From: Toxonevra muliebris
Lineage: Eukaryota > Arthropoda > Insecta > Diptera > Pallopteridae
Direction: 5' to 3'
Assembly: GCA_963691655.1 (NCBI GenBank)
Contig: OY829326.1
Location: forward strand, 40,141,989-40,205,988
DNA: 64,000 nucleotides
Below, piece after piece: positions 49,801-57,174 of the stretch (positions are counted from its first letter, which is position 1; every line of letters starts with the position of its first letter). The position numbers were made by a program, and so were the translations under genes. Under the pieces are notes generated by a model. The model was given only the letters and a program-made list of their open reading frames with translations. It ran no database searches and was not told where the DNA came from.

Positions 49801-52800
49801 ACAATTTAAAAGACGTTTAGAAATTTTTAATGTGTATTCACGGCATTCAGCCGATTGATGAATACCGGAGCTGCTTGTTGCGTAGCTTCAGTACTCTGTG
49901 CGTTGTTTCGCTTGCATGCTATCGTCAGTTGAATGCCAGATTTCGAGTAATTAACGAATAAAAATTATTTTGGGTGTTATTAAAATTAATTGTGATAATT
50001 TTAATTATTGAAAAAAAAAAATATTTATAGTTGTTTATTGTAGTTGAAAATGTATTAGAAAGTGGGAAAATGACTACAAGCTTTTTGATGGACTAAGGTA
50101 GTCCAAATCACATCGAACAAAAATAATGACTCTAATTCGATTTTTGACTTCATTTTCGAGTTTATACATTAAAATCAACCAATCCCTGCTAGAGGGTTAA
50201 AGTTTTCATTTATTCGAACACATATACATGTTAAACTACATACATTTTCTATATCATATTTATTCATTTATTACCATGAAAACCAAAATATGAAACAGTT
50301 GAGGATGCGTTATGAATAACGATCAGAGTCAACATTTTTCATCAGAAAAATTACTTTAAAGTTTGAAGCCGAAACACGGAAAGGACGAACATGGGAGGAA
50401 GTTATTGATTATAAAGTCATATTAGATAGAAGAATAAGGTTGACACAAAAATTATGAAGTAAGTGAAGAGGGGAATACTCTAGGGTGAAGTATTGCCATA
50501 CCGGATGTAACTCCCAGATTTTAGTGAGATCCTGCTAGTGTTAAACAGTGTTGTGACAAAACGAGATATAAAATTTAGAAATATTATGGAAAAGGATTTC
50601 AATAAACTTAGCTCTTTAGTTGTGAGTGGCAGTTTATCCCAAAATTGACCGATAGTTTAATTAAAATGACAATCCGTCCAAATTGAATGGGCTTTATTAA
50701 TATTTACTACTACGTAGAAATCATCAACTTTTATGGAGTTTGTAACAACGGTTGGAGGCTATAGTCAAAAAGCTACAAGATGGCATTTTTTAATCAGTTG
50801 GAAAAAATATGACTCTGATCATTATTAATGACTTTTATTACCTTTTTTCACTTGCGAAACGAACGTTTCTTAAGCTATTATGATTTATATTAATTTTATC
50901 AATAGAAGAACTTTGTATTTATTCCATTCTCAACCGAGAGTTCTTCTAGCAATTATTACATTTTTTATTAATTAGTGTAATACTGATATTGAGCTGCGTT
51001 TTAGCTAAAAAGCTTTGAGCTCTCTTACAGCTTTATAGTCGAGGAGATTATGTTAATAAGAATGTTCAACTCTGAAACTTACCGACTTCCCTTAGAAATC
51101 TTAATCAGATTTTCGATTTGAAATATCAATATCGTCCTAAAATCGATCGAACTGTGAAAATCTTTATTTCATACATACTTGCTCAAGAAATCTCGATTCC
51201 TGAGTCGAAAATCTTTAGCATGGACTGCATCAACGCTTGTTGATTACCAAGGAAAGGTAATCAAGTCGGTCAATAACAGAATGTGATAGTACTCGAGTTC
51301 TCAAGCGAATAACAGATGAAGAAGACAAACAGCCTGCGCCAGAATAAAATTTGCCATTGAAAAGTTTACGTCAATACATCCAGCTCAGAACTATTTAACA
51401 TATATTAACCCATTAAGGACGAGCGGGAACCAAAGTAGCTTGAGAAAAATTTTTTTTTTGAACCTGGCTCAGGAACGGCTCAGCGAGGCATTACTGGGTT
51501 AATGTAAAATAGGGAAATAAAGAACCAGCAGAATTCGTTAAATTGTTTTTCCCAATTCATAAAAACGGAATTCTGTTGTAATTTTTATCTAACGCAGAGA
51601 AATATAGATCAATACGCAAGCCATGTGAAATTTGGGAATGAGCCAGATCCATTTTAGTATTTTAAAATTCCTTGGGAAATAATTAATTTATTTTTTAGGT
51701 ATAAAAAACATAACTCTGTGAAGTTTGTACATCTAATTTAAAAAATATTTTAAATTTTTCCATAATGACGCAATTAAAAGATTGTATGTACCATATATAA
51801 TATAAATTTCAATAGATATTAAAAAGGAATTGGAATTAATTTGCCGCTACATAATACCAAACAATAACACATCCTTTTCACAGAACTAACAAAAACTCAT
51901 ACATACATTTGAACACACAATCTCAATGAATTGAAATTTTAATATGAAATCCTAAAATAAACATTTCAAAATATATAAAACGTAAACAATCAAAGAACAA
52001 AATGTTGTTTGCGCCTTTGCACAGTGGGATTTGTTGATATTTTAAGTACTAGCGAGTACTAGCTCAACACAAAGCAAATTGTAACAAACAACTGGCAGAG
52101 AAAAGGCGCTCACGAGCAGAAAAACACTTTAAAAATGTTACAAAAGTGTATTGAAGTCAGACACACAAATTCACTGATCACATACACACACAAACACTCT
52201 CACATTCACTCTCTCATACAATGAACAATGATTTTATGCTTTCGTTTTGGTCTCAGGATCAACGAATTGAGCTCTTTCTTTATGTGCGTATGATTTTATT
52301 ATGTTTTTTAAGCCTTCAGGGAGGGAGGCTGTAAAAACACATCAACTCACCTAATCATGTTTAAATTATTGCGTGCGGTATGTTTTTTCGAGCCTCATAA
52401 ATCCCTCAATGAAAACACAGTATAATTTTTGCTGCGTAAGTAACCAAAGAAAATGCGTACAACCAGTTTGCTGTTGTTGCTACTGTAGCTGCTGATGTTT
52501 GTGAAAATGGTAAGGGTAAAAAATAGAAGATGCGAGTAAATCGACCACACTTTTCTAAGCAGCCGCATTCTGCCTTTTTTATAATGGTACAAAAAGAGGC
52601 GTATCAAATTATCTATCAGTCATTGTATCTTTTTATCCCGAAATGATACAATTGCAAAAAAATATTATCCTGTTATTATTTTTAATACATTGGCATCATT
52701 TTATGGTTATTGGAAAATAATGCGCTGAAAACGATTGAAGGTTGGACCAGGTTAGATTAATTGTTATTAGAATCACTTTATTTATCTTCTTTTTTATTAT

Positions 52801-55800
52801 TTTTGCCAGTTTTTTCCATATATTTTTGTAGTTTTTATAGACACACGTTATAGTCACACGCCTAAAATTTTACCATGCCAGATTAAAAGCGAAAGATTAC
52901 TAATTCTATTTTAGCTGCTTGATGGATAAAAGAATTTTTCCTGTCTGAGAAGTACAGAATCATAAGCAACTTAAGTAAATAAGAATATGAAGAAAAAACT
53001 ATGAGTGGTTTACAAAGAATTTTCATAAAAGTAAAACACTTTGGAAAAAAGTTTTTCAAGTGATTTTATTTTTTCTATAAAATCCTTTACAATGATAAAC
53101 TATTAAAATGCCTCGCCGCTTTCGAAAGCAGAATCATAGATCACTTGTGTGCCCTAATGGCTAGGATTGGTAGCCCACGAAAGCTGGGAAAATTGAAACG
53201 TACACCACCGTATAACGATATCAAATGAGGTTTCAGATAAGGTAACTCCCTATTGTGAGACTTTTTAAATTTTAGGGGGTTAGGTCCATTCAGAAGCGTG
53301 AAAAAATTTTAAATAATTTTTATTGAAAGTAATCACATTTATTTTCGAAATCTCTTAAGGGGGAAAGCCACTGTGACGGGTAAAAAAATTTCTTGTCTTA
53401 AATTAAAGTTTATATATTCAAAAATATGTGTGCAAAATTTCAAGTCAAAATTCCAAAAATTAATGGCCTGAAAACTTAATGGACTGAAAGTTTTAAACGC
53501 GTTTTTCTCGAATTTTCAAAATTTTCAATCAGTCGCCATTTTGTGGAAAAAAACGCTAAGTACGACGAAAATTAAACTCATATAGATTATTAAAAACTAA
53601 AAATTTTTTTTTTCAGAAAATTCGTTCTTGAAAAATCGACGCGACCATGAAGGGATAAATTTTTTTTGAGCTCCACGGCAACGCCCATATCTTCAAAACT
53701 ATTCAATATTTTTTAACAAAAATTTATGGAAATATTGTTGGAAGTGCACTTAATAAAATGAATATAAAACGATCCCCATATTCCTTTATTTGACAGATTT
53801 GACCCGAAAATCACTCATTTTTCCAGCCATCACAGTGGCCTTCCCCCTTAATATAGAGTTACTTGACCGAAAATTTCAAAAAAAAAAAAAAATTAATTGT
53901 TGACCAGGTTATCGAGTTTTTCTCGAAACTATGTTTTCAAAGTCGGTGGCCACTGTTATTCAAGAACAACTCGAATGAAATTTATACAGCGTATTAAACA
54001 AAAAATGGTGTCCAACAAAGATGCCGATAACTTCAACAACAATTAATTTTATTTTTAAGTTTGGTCAAGTAATGATAAAACATATGATCAATTCACAAGC
54101 TCTCTTATTCGGCGTCGTATCCACTCATTTGACATAAATTCTCTCACTTTTCATATGACAACAAAATTTTTTTTTTAAACACTAAGTCACCGAAGCGACT
54201 CATTTTATTAGAATAATTCGGACGGAAATGCCTTAAAAAATGCATTTACTCCTCATCTTGGAATCGAACTGGCAGCTGGAACTCCAGTCTAGCACTCACT
54301 CATCAATATAATTATAAGACAGTATATGACAGCTAGTGAATTGACTCTGTATTGAAAGTTTTCGGAAATAAATGCAATTACTGTCAAAAAAAAATACTAA
54401 TTTTGAGAAAATAATTCAAGCATCAGACTCTGACGTCATTTTTGCGTACACTGATGAGTTCGTGTAGAGTCTTTATTGGATAACGACAATTCCGCTGCTT
54501 ATCATGAGTTCCATTAAACGAAATTAAAATTTGGAAAAATAAAAACGCATTAAATTACTTTGAAGGAACTCCTGGCATTAGACTAGTGAATGTAGAACAA
54601 AATTACTGATAAGGCTCAATTGAAATAAAATCGGAAATCTCTCTCCAAAAACAAAATTTATCTATTATGAGCATAGCACAGGACAATATGAGCTGGAATA
54701 TACTGCGAAGAGGAGGAAACTCTTAATCAGATTCTGTAACACAATTAAGATATTATAAGGGCCTGACTTCGCTACTTCCGTCATAATATAACGAATACTC
54801 TCAAAAATAGATCATTAAACTTCTTACAAGTAATGGTCTTACAGGAGACATCAAAATCATGGAAAATAATCTACAAGCCTGCTAAATAACTTTTTTTTAG
54901 ATGGTTGAAAGCAATTGGCTCTGTATATTTGTGCGCTGAATCCGAATCTAGATGCAGAATTTCTACCTTCTAAAAAATCCCGAAATATTTTTGTAATAAA
55001 CGTACTGGTAATAAACTGTAATATTTTTTGCCCATACTATAAAATTTTACAAAAAAATGTAAAATGCCAATTTTGATAATTTTTTATCGCCTATTAAATC
55101 TAAAAACTACTATATTGTGTAAAACTTTTTTCTATTAATTTCATTATTTTTTGCTTATCTATCTTTTGACTCGTTCTAGACAAGTTTTTGATCTTAATCT
55201 GAAATCTGATTTAAAAATTCTTTACAATTTGAAAAATTTTACATTTTGAGGTTGAGACTTTAAAATGTGATATCCCCATTTTGGTTTTATTTGGATTTTA
55301 AAAACTTCCTTTTCTCCAAACAAAGTTTTAAAAAATTGTTTTGCATTTTTGGGTTGAGATTTTCCAAAATACTGACGTGATAGCGAAATTCTGCATCCCA
55401 TCATCTAAAACCTCGCATGCCTGTCGAATCTAATGCCAATGAAAAACGAATCTCGACCTCTTAAACATTTAATGTTGACAACGAAATTGCCATACATTTT
55501 ATTAAAATATTTATTATAATAATGTGCTGATCAAATTGTTCCAAGTATTGTTAGTTAAACAGTGTAGATTTTTTACAAATGCTTATAAAATTATATGTGA
55601 AAATTTCCAAAACTTTATTTATTGTATAAATTGAGTATACCAACAGCCCCTTGAGTTAAATGTACATACATATGGGCTCGGAAAAATTTAAGGTTTTTAT
55701 CGATTTTTCAGGTATGCAATCATAATTTTATTTAAATGAACTACAAAGTATAGAATAGTATATGCTTTGAAGTGTTTGTAAAAATTTGGAAAATTGTGGA

Positions 55801-57174
55801 AACTACGGTCCTTGCCCTGAAACGCTCAACTGAAATCACCAATATTCATTTCCATCCATAATTAGGAAATGTGGTTTCAAGAAATTGTGTTCACCGCAAT
55901 GGCAATTCTCAAAAATCACAATTCCGAAATGATCGCGTTTAAAGTTCAGAAGTAGCGTGCCCTCCAGAGGTAGCGGAATATAAATAGCAGTAACTTTAGT
56001 TCTTGCGCTCAGATCATTATAAAATTTTAAAGAAATATTCTAGAAAATATGTACTTTGACAATATTTGAGATTTTTTGCTCCAGCAGAACGTATATAATC
56101 TTTTAAATAGAATTAATTCATGAGGGTCGTGATGGAAATTTCGTATTGGGTCAAACATTTTGTGATGCGGATGAGATACAAACCTGAAAACTGTATATTC
56201 GTTTTTGGGTCTATAAACGGTATGAAACTATTCTTAATTGTATGTATGAAATCTCAGAAATTAATCAACAATAACCATGGAGGATACTGCCAAGGCATAA
56301 AGTTTCAAAATGTTACGCTTTTATTGGCCGTCGGATAATTGTAATTGATTTTACTCTTTGAAGTTTAAATTTCAAGTATTTTATCAGTTCTATTCAATAT
56401 CAATTAGAGAACAATTATTTAGATTCCTGTCCATCTCACTTTTTTCTTACCATTCCTCACACGAACCCCTTCTCGAGTATCGCCCAAAATTGCTGAAACA
56501 CTAAACTTAAGAATTGGTTTTGTGTTATTATCCTTCAGTATGGTCGTTGTCTCTTGTTCCAATTTTGGCAGCCTAATTGTTGGAGCTACTATTGCTGTTG
56601 AATCATGAATCATTCCGTCATCATTTTCCGGATCCACATCCACATCAGCATCGTCATCAATATCATCATCGATGCCAATATCAGCATCTTCATCATCCTC
56701 AACACTGCCAACACTTTCACTACCGCCACGCAACCCCACACCTACGCCCACCACGCTACAACATTTATCACATTTAAAATTGTTTTCGCGACGAATTAAT
56801 TCGTCATTTGTATAATTTTTTGTATTTACAATTTGACTAAAATTTCCACAAATATTACAACATATTTCCATACGTTCACCAATTCGAGCACCAAGACCAC
56901 CGCCATTTACACTAACATGATCAGCATATTGCTGATCATCGTTGGAATTGAAGGTATCCTCATGTGATGAAACCGATGAGTTACGACTTAGCAACATTTT
57001 GTTACGCCGCTTACGATAAATTGCACCGCTGACAAGAACACCGCAACTTGACGATAAAACCGAATCGTGCGAATCCGTTGTATCCGATAGAATCGTTTCG
57101 ACTATGCTGGCAGTAGCGCTCGACGTCGTGTTCTTTTCATTCAGAATATTTTCAACTAGAAATGTAGTAGACAT
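15856..57174 (-). CDS. Dbx: Dbx homeobox transcription factor (five exons, 41 kb)
   Basis: Nuclear DNA-binding regulator of the DBX class, known in animals for patterning neurons in the central nervous system. Exons on the - strand are 57174-56451, 44553-44062, 43745-43641, 43546-43443 and 16848-15856; every junction is GT/AG and the phases agree, giving 805 residues. The homeodomain is at ~432-491 and includes FQQQKYISKPDRKKLAERLG and VKIWFQNRRMKWRNSKEREL, with the class-diagnostic WRNSKERELLASGG and NPNPDLSDA just after. Upstream are FLVENIL (5-11), an eh1-like FSVSAIL (~224-230, a Groucho-binding type motif) and an acidic run (~158-187). The C-terminal part is low-complexity (Ala, Gly, His, Gln) and ends in DSDEEISVT. 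Introns are 11.9 kb, 316 bp, 94 bp and 26.6 kb. The start is the ATG preceding STTFLVEN; a GTG and GTC codon lie just before it in the same frame. Fly DBX proteins carry long extra N- and C-terminal regions, so the length is not surprising. Confidence 0.95.
18250..18672 (+). mobile_element. LINE (I-like clade) 3' end fragment
   Basis: Translation of 18372-18507 gives YRGCGSEEEEAVFHIIYKCP, then SFDRRRLKLLGSALILPIYPA and a stop. The Cys..Cys...EEEE..H....CP pattern is the end of ORF2 after the RNase H domain in I-like non-LTR retrotransposons. Further upstream, IPLSSVKLAFKKNYLG fits the same protein but in a broken frame. About 150 bp of 3' UTR follow, ending GACAGTCCAACCTAACCTAA. It is 5'-truncated and dead. 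Confidence 0.82.
20228..20254. repeat. (AC)n microsatellite
   Basis: About 13 uninterrupted AC units within the large Dbx intron. Confidence 0.97.
20319..20396. repeat. Pyrimidine (CT-rich) tract, GAGAG-rich on the - strand
   Basis: Nearly uninterrupted C/T sequence with many TCTCTC runs, which on the Dbx coding strand reads as repeated GAGAG, the binding sequence of GAGA factor in flies. It may be simple low-complexity DNA or a regulatory site; sequence alone does not decide. Confidence 0.7.
21443..23690. mobile_element. hAT-like element, 2.25 kb, with 8-bp target duplication
   Basis: The element is bounded by a perfect 8-bp duplication CATATGAA (21435-21442 and 23691-23698). The left end CAGCAACGTATCTAGGA and the reverse complement of the right end CAGTGGCGGTTTTAGGA are alike, as expected for hAT ends. 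No transposase is recognisable. The inside includes a diverged direct repeat (AAGTAATGTATAAACAGGCT at 21703 and a near copy at 23050) and a long degenerate TTTTGGTCTGAA tract. It is probably non-autonomous and old. Confidence 0.8.
22370..23640. repeat. Degenerate TTTTGGTCTGAA-type tract
   Basis: Across 22370-22950 and again 23395-23640 the + strand is a G+T-rich string of variants of a ~12-bp unit (TTTTGGTCTGAA, TTTCGGTCTGAA, TTTTGGTTTAG and so on), with spacing that drifts. Between them lies ~440 bp of different AT-rich sequence. It forms the interior of the hAT-like element. On the - strand a 65-codon open frame reads as Lys/Pro/Arg-rich repeats, as any such tract would. Confidence 0.75.
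24468..24707 (-). other. Unrecognised ORF fragment, 79 codons
   Basis: On the - strand an open frame reads through PEAAIPDNIDVPSPNYGEIL and RRNVIGDSFYQVVQLWAHEA, with protein-like composition unlike the simple frames around it. I do not recognise a family. No splice sites or promoter were found, and frames on either side are broken, so it is likelier a transposon or pseudogene remnant than a gene. It lies just downstream of a mariner-type N-terminal remnant on the same strand. Confidence 0.3.
24857..24958 (-). pseudogene. Remnant of a transposase-type HTH N-terminus
   Basis: From an ATG at 24958 the - strand reads MVKFTNEHHLEIIENYYRNR followed by SVVATLRTLTP. This fits the helix-turn-helix N-terminus (FT.EQR..IV..YY.N..SV.AT.R.LRP) of mariner-like transposases and related insect proteins. 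The similarity stops after ~34 residues and stops follow. Short, so the family call is by pattern only. Confidence 0.6.
25214..25425 (+). mobile_element. tRNA-derived SINE, family 1, full-length-looking copy
   Basis: Pol III box A (TAGCCTAGTGG, 25222-25232) and box B (GGTTCGAATCT, 25266-25276) are at tRNA spacing. The body contains CTGTAGGTCCCTCCCACTCG and AACTCACACAACATGAAT, and it ends in a (TAG)n-like tail. A 5'-truncated copy lies at 48471-48612. The head does not fold as a complete tRNA. Confidence 0.85.
27355..28035 (-). pseudogene. Mariner transposase relict, interrupted by a MITE
   Basis: Reading the - strand in changing frames gives IARNINEALGDEVISQQTIS then RWFLKFRNGDFD, next NDDLKAAI, next LDKWVHHELTDQQKKRRINT and SLLCRHKNKRF, next AFDEKLI (first Asp region), FHPKPSLHYKR, and HDIACPHVA (second Asp region, from HDNARPHVA). 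The order and motifs match the cecropia/Hsmar1-like group of mariner transposases, ~345 residues when whole. Stops, frameshifts and an internal deletion of a few dozen residues show long decay. A Harbinger-type MITE (27791-27878) is inserted between the first and second blocks. Confidence 0.88.
27791..27878. mobile_element. PIF/Harbinger-type MITE, copy B
   Basis: An 88-bp near-perfect hairpin with TGCCTGGTTTTCACTATGTC at the left and its reverse complement (one mismatch) at the right. It is flanked by TTA on both sides (27788-27790 and 27879-27881). The centre AATTTGCCAGCATGTTGGCA matches copy A at 13814-13922. It is inserted in the mariner relict and so is younger than it. Confidence 0.88.
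31021..31134. repeat. Perfect 57-bp tandem duplication
   Basis: Two directly adjacent copies (31021-31077 and 31078-31134), each starting AATTCAGCACTATGTGATAG and ending TTTAAGGTGA, appear identical. The length is a multiple of three, so an open frame on the - strand shows a 19-residue repeat, but nothing else suggests coding. The identity implies a recent event or an assembly artefact. Confidence 0.93.
31855..32163 (+). mobile_element. tRNA-derived SINE, family 2, intact copy with target duplication
   Basis: Bounded by 13-bp direct repeats TAATACAGAATAC (31842-31854) and TAATACAGAATGC (32164-32176). Box A is TAGCCTAGTGG (31863-31873) and box B GGTTCGATTCC (31906-31916). The loop region CTTTCATC and surroundings are closest by eye to tRNA-Glu. 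The body includes CGCCGTTCGGAATCGGCG and CTGTAGGTCC, and the 3' end is GACAGCCACTCCAACCTAAC plus CTAACC. It is inserted in the LINE fragment. Confidence 0.92.
32434..32708. mobile_element. TTAA-flanked (piggyBac-type) MITE 1
   Basis: 275 bp with 17-bp terminal inverted repeats CACGTTCAGTGCGGATG and CACGTTCAGCGCGGGTG, flanked by TTAA at 32430-32433 and 32709-32712. The LINE reading frame is continuous across it once one TTAA copy is discounted, which fixes both ends and shows that it inserted into the LINE. Confidence 0.9.
37694..38374. mobile_element. TTAA-flanked MITE 2
   Basis: 681 bp; left end CATATTTTGGCCAGCCCGGTG-like, right end in reverse complement CCCATTTTGGTTAGCTACC, sharing ATTTTGG..AGC, with TTAA at 37690-37693 and 38375-38378. 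The inside contains the partly palindromic pair CTAGTCACC and CTAGTGACTGAAATCACC. No coding capacity. The inverted repeat is imperfect, so the call is moderate. Confidence 0.5.
39532..39552. repeat. (TG)n microsatellite
   Basis: About ten TG units, with further GT-rich sequence around 39620-39640. Confidence 0.95.
40004..40383. mobile_element. TTAA-flanked MITE 3
   Basis: 380 bp starting CCCTTTCAC and ending GTGAAAGAG (reverse complement CTCTTTCAC), eight of nine matching, with perfect TTAA on both sides (40000-40003 and 40384-40387). No coding capacity. Confidence 0.7.
40631..40831. mobile_element. TTAA-type MITE 4
   Basis: 201 bp with 12-bp inverted ends CCCTCTAACGGT and TCCTCTAACGGT; the right flank is TTAA (40832-40835) and the left flank GTAA (40627-40630), a one-base decay of TTAA. 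Confidence 0.7.
40905..41935. repeat. Degenerate tandem repeat array split by a SINE
   Basis: Recurring blocks carry the same order of motifs: a GGCGTGGCATCACCCATACA-like segment, then ATCTCCGGAACCATTTG or similar, then a TTTGTCAATGG or similar stretch, then GGAAAAA/GAAAAATATGGG. I count about five or six units of roughly 105-145 bp, strongly diverged. A reversed SINE (41540-41745) interrupts it. It looks like an old satellite-like array. Confidence 0.5.
41540..41745 (-). mobile_element. tRNA-derived SINE, family 2, truncated reversed copy
   Basis: Read on the - strand it runs GTGCATTAGACTTTCACCTG, then GCGGGTTCGATTTACGTC (box B region), GATTGGTAATGGTAAAA, and CTGTCGTTCGGAACCGCC with CTGTAGGCCCAACCATGTGG. 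It aligns with 31855-32163 but lacks the first bases, including box A, and the 3' tail after TATCACAA. Confidence 0.85.
43443..43546 (-). CDS. Dbx: Dbx exon 4: homeodomain helices 1-2
   Basis: A 104-bp exon, split-codon entry (phase 1) and phase-0 exit at CTCAG|GTAAAT. It encodes DSQRKGLEKRFQQQKYISKP and on to GLKDSQ, the residues leading up to the recognition helix. It is isolated from the last exon by 26.6 kb. Confidence 0.95.
43641..43745 (-). CDS. Dbx: Dbx exon 3: start of homeodomain
   Basis: A 105-bp exon, entered and left in phase 1. It encodes GAQVFPLPPGQGFPWAHSTR and then RGMMRRAVFS, the N-terminal arm of the homeodomain with the DBX-typical GKPRRGMMRRAVFS sequence. Only 94 bp separate it from exon 4. 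Confidence 0.95.
44062..44553 (-). CDS. Dbx: Dbx exon 2: Asn/Gln/His-rich linker
   Basis: A 492-bp exon (acceptor TTTTCACAG, donor AGTG|GTGAGT) encoding ~164 residues. It opens with FMQPQHIWPYLQHNFIQHAH, then an Asn/Ser-rich run, QQQQQ, and a Pro/His part ending PHLHSLLAHCRNPYMS, which resembles the segment just before the homeodomain in other DBX proteins. Length and composition of the Asn-rich part are expected to vary between species. Confidence 0.92.
46717..46790. mobile_element. Possible pogo/Tigger-like terminus
   Basis: TA followed by CAGTGGAGTACACTTAATAC, then GACGAAATTTCGGTTAACAC, resembles the start of pogo-group DNA transposons (CAGT..A.CTC..TTAA pattern). I did not find the matching right end, so the element cannot be delimited. 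Weak call. Confidence 0.3.
47146..47350 (+). pseudogene. Relict of a SANT/zeste-like DNA-binding domain
   Basis: The + strand reads FSAVEINYLLELVDKYTNFV then, after stops, KVSVDEKEKIWERIVEEYSC and TITEIKK. The pattern (LLELVDKY...K..AWE.I..E.N) is that of the Myb/SANT-like domain of zeste-type and transposon accessory proteins in insects. Stops and shifts follow. It probably belonged to a mobile element, perhaps the one whose end may be at 46717. Confidence 0.5.
47744..47890 (+). repeat. Short tandem repeat carrying six GTAAGT motifs
   Basis: A ~25-bp unit (GTAAGTATTTTGTAGGGACT plus TAGAG) occurs about three times from 47751, then decays; GTAAGT starts at 47751, 47776, 47801, 47825, 47870 and 47880. 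Each copy equals the consensus 5' splice site, on the strand opposite to Dbx. It may simply be a minisatellite. Confidence 0.8.
48347..49108. mobile_element. TTAA-flanked MITE 5, hosting a SINE
   Basis: 762 bp. The left end GGCCATCTTCTGGTCTA and the reverse complement of the right end GGGGACCTTTTGGTCTA agree at most positions; TTAA flanks both sides (48343-48346 and 49109-49112). A family 1 SINE (48471-48612) lies inside and accounts for part of its size. Confidence 0.65.
48471..48612 (+). mobile_element. tRNA-derived SINE, family 1, 5'-truncated copy
   Basis: Begins with CGCCGTTCGGATTCGACAT, continues CTGTAGGTCCCTTCCATTCG and AACTCACACAACATGAATAA, and ends in (TAG)n. It matches 25305-25425 closely and lacks the tRNA-like head. 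Confidence 0.85.
49757..50196. mobile_element. TTAA-type MITE 6
   Basis: 440 bp with ends CCCTTTAGAAGGCAGG and, in reverse complement, CCCTCTAGCAGGG. The right flank is TTAA (50197-50200); the left flank is TCAA (49753-49756). A small hairpin GTCCGCCTATAGGCGGGC lies just inside the left end. Confidence 0.6.
51409..51498. mobile_element. TTAA-flanked MITE 7, very short
   Basis: 90 bp with TTAA at 51405-51408 and 51499-51502. The ends CCCATTAAGGACGAGC and, reversed, CCCAGTAATGCCTCGC match at 11 of 16 positions. Small and diverged, so moderate confidence. Confidence 0.5.
53200..53280 (+). mobile_element. Scrap of a LINE reverse transcriptase
   Basis: 53221-53274 translates as IK*GFR*GNSLL*DFLNF, which aligns with the reverse-transcriptase motif TKRGFRQGDSLSCDFFN of a LINE that I remember as common in tephritid flies. 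Three stops interrupt it. The upstream 100 bp may belong to it but are not recognisable. Confidence 0.6.
53359..53847. mobile_element. TTAA-flanked MITE 8
   Basis: 489 bp with strong inverted ends: GGGGGAAAGCCACTGTGACG and GGGGGAAGGCCACTGTGATG (18 of 20), and perfect TTAA at 53355-53358 and 53848-53851. No coding capacity. It is the clearest TTAA element in the window. Confidence 0.92.
53864..54069. mobile_element. Small inverted-repeat element, possible TA target
   Basis: CTTGACCGAAAATT at the left is mirrored by CTTGACCAAACTT in the reverse complement of the right end. The outer bases TTA and TAA would allow a TA target duplication. Size ~206 bp. The inverted repeat is short, so the call is tentative. 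Confidence 0.4.
54175..54305 (-). mobile_element. tRNA-like SINE fragment
   Basis: On the - strand, GTGCTAGACTGGAGTTCCAG then CAGTTCGATTCCAAGATG lines up with the tRNA-derived head of the other SINEs (GTGCACTAGACT...GGTTCGATTCC); the box B equivalent is AGTTCGATTCC at 54260-54270. A box A is not clear. The body that follows does not match families 1 or 2. Confidence 0.45.
56451..57174 (-). CDS. Dbx: Dbx exon 1: N-terminus with eh1-like motif
   Basis: 724 bp encoding 241 residues. Visible parts are FLVENIL near the start, a basic stretch YRKRRNKM (~53-60), ICCNICGNF and FKCDKCCS (two CxxC pairs at ~106-109 and ~135-138), a long Asp/Glu run, and PILKFSVSAILG just before the donor AATG|GTAAGA. 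It is joined to exon 2 over an 11.9 kb intron with matching phase (1 to 2). Assignment to Dbx rests on the FLVEN and LKFSVSAIL motifs and the phase match. Confidence 0.88.

Larger units (their letters stand above)
44554..56450 (-). other. Dbx intron 1 (11.9 kb)
   Basis: No host exon recognised. It holds several MITEs, a SINE, a SANT-like relict, a splice-donor-like repeat and a reverse-transcriptase scrap, listed separately. The stretches 44700-46700, 50210-51400, 51510-53150 and 54340-56440 show nothing further beyond AT-rich sequence, short CA/TG microsatellites (around 46200, 46360, 46540, 52180) and short non-homologous open frames. Confidence 0.6.

Noticed and set aside
56577..56799. His- and Ile-rich frames on the + strand
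   Set aside because: Antisense of the acidic GAT/GAC run in Dbx exon 1.
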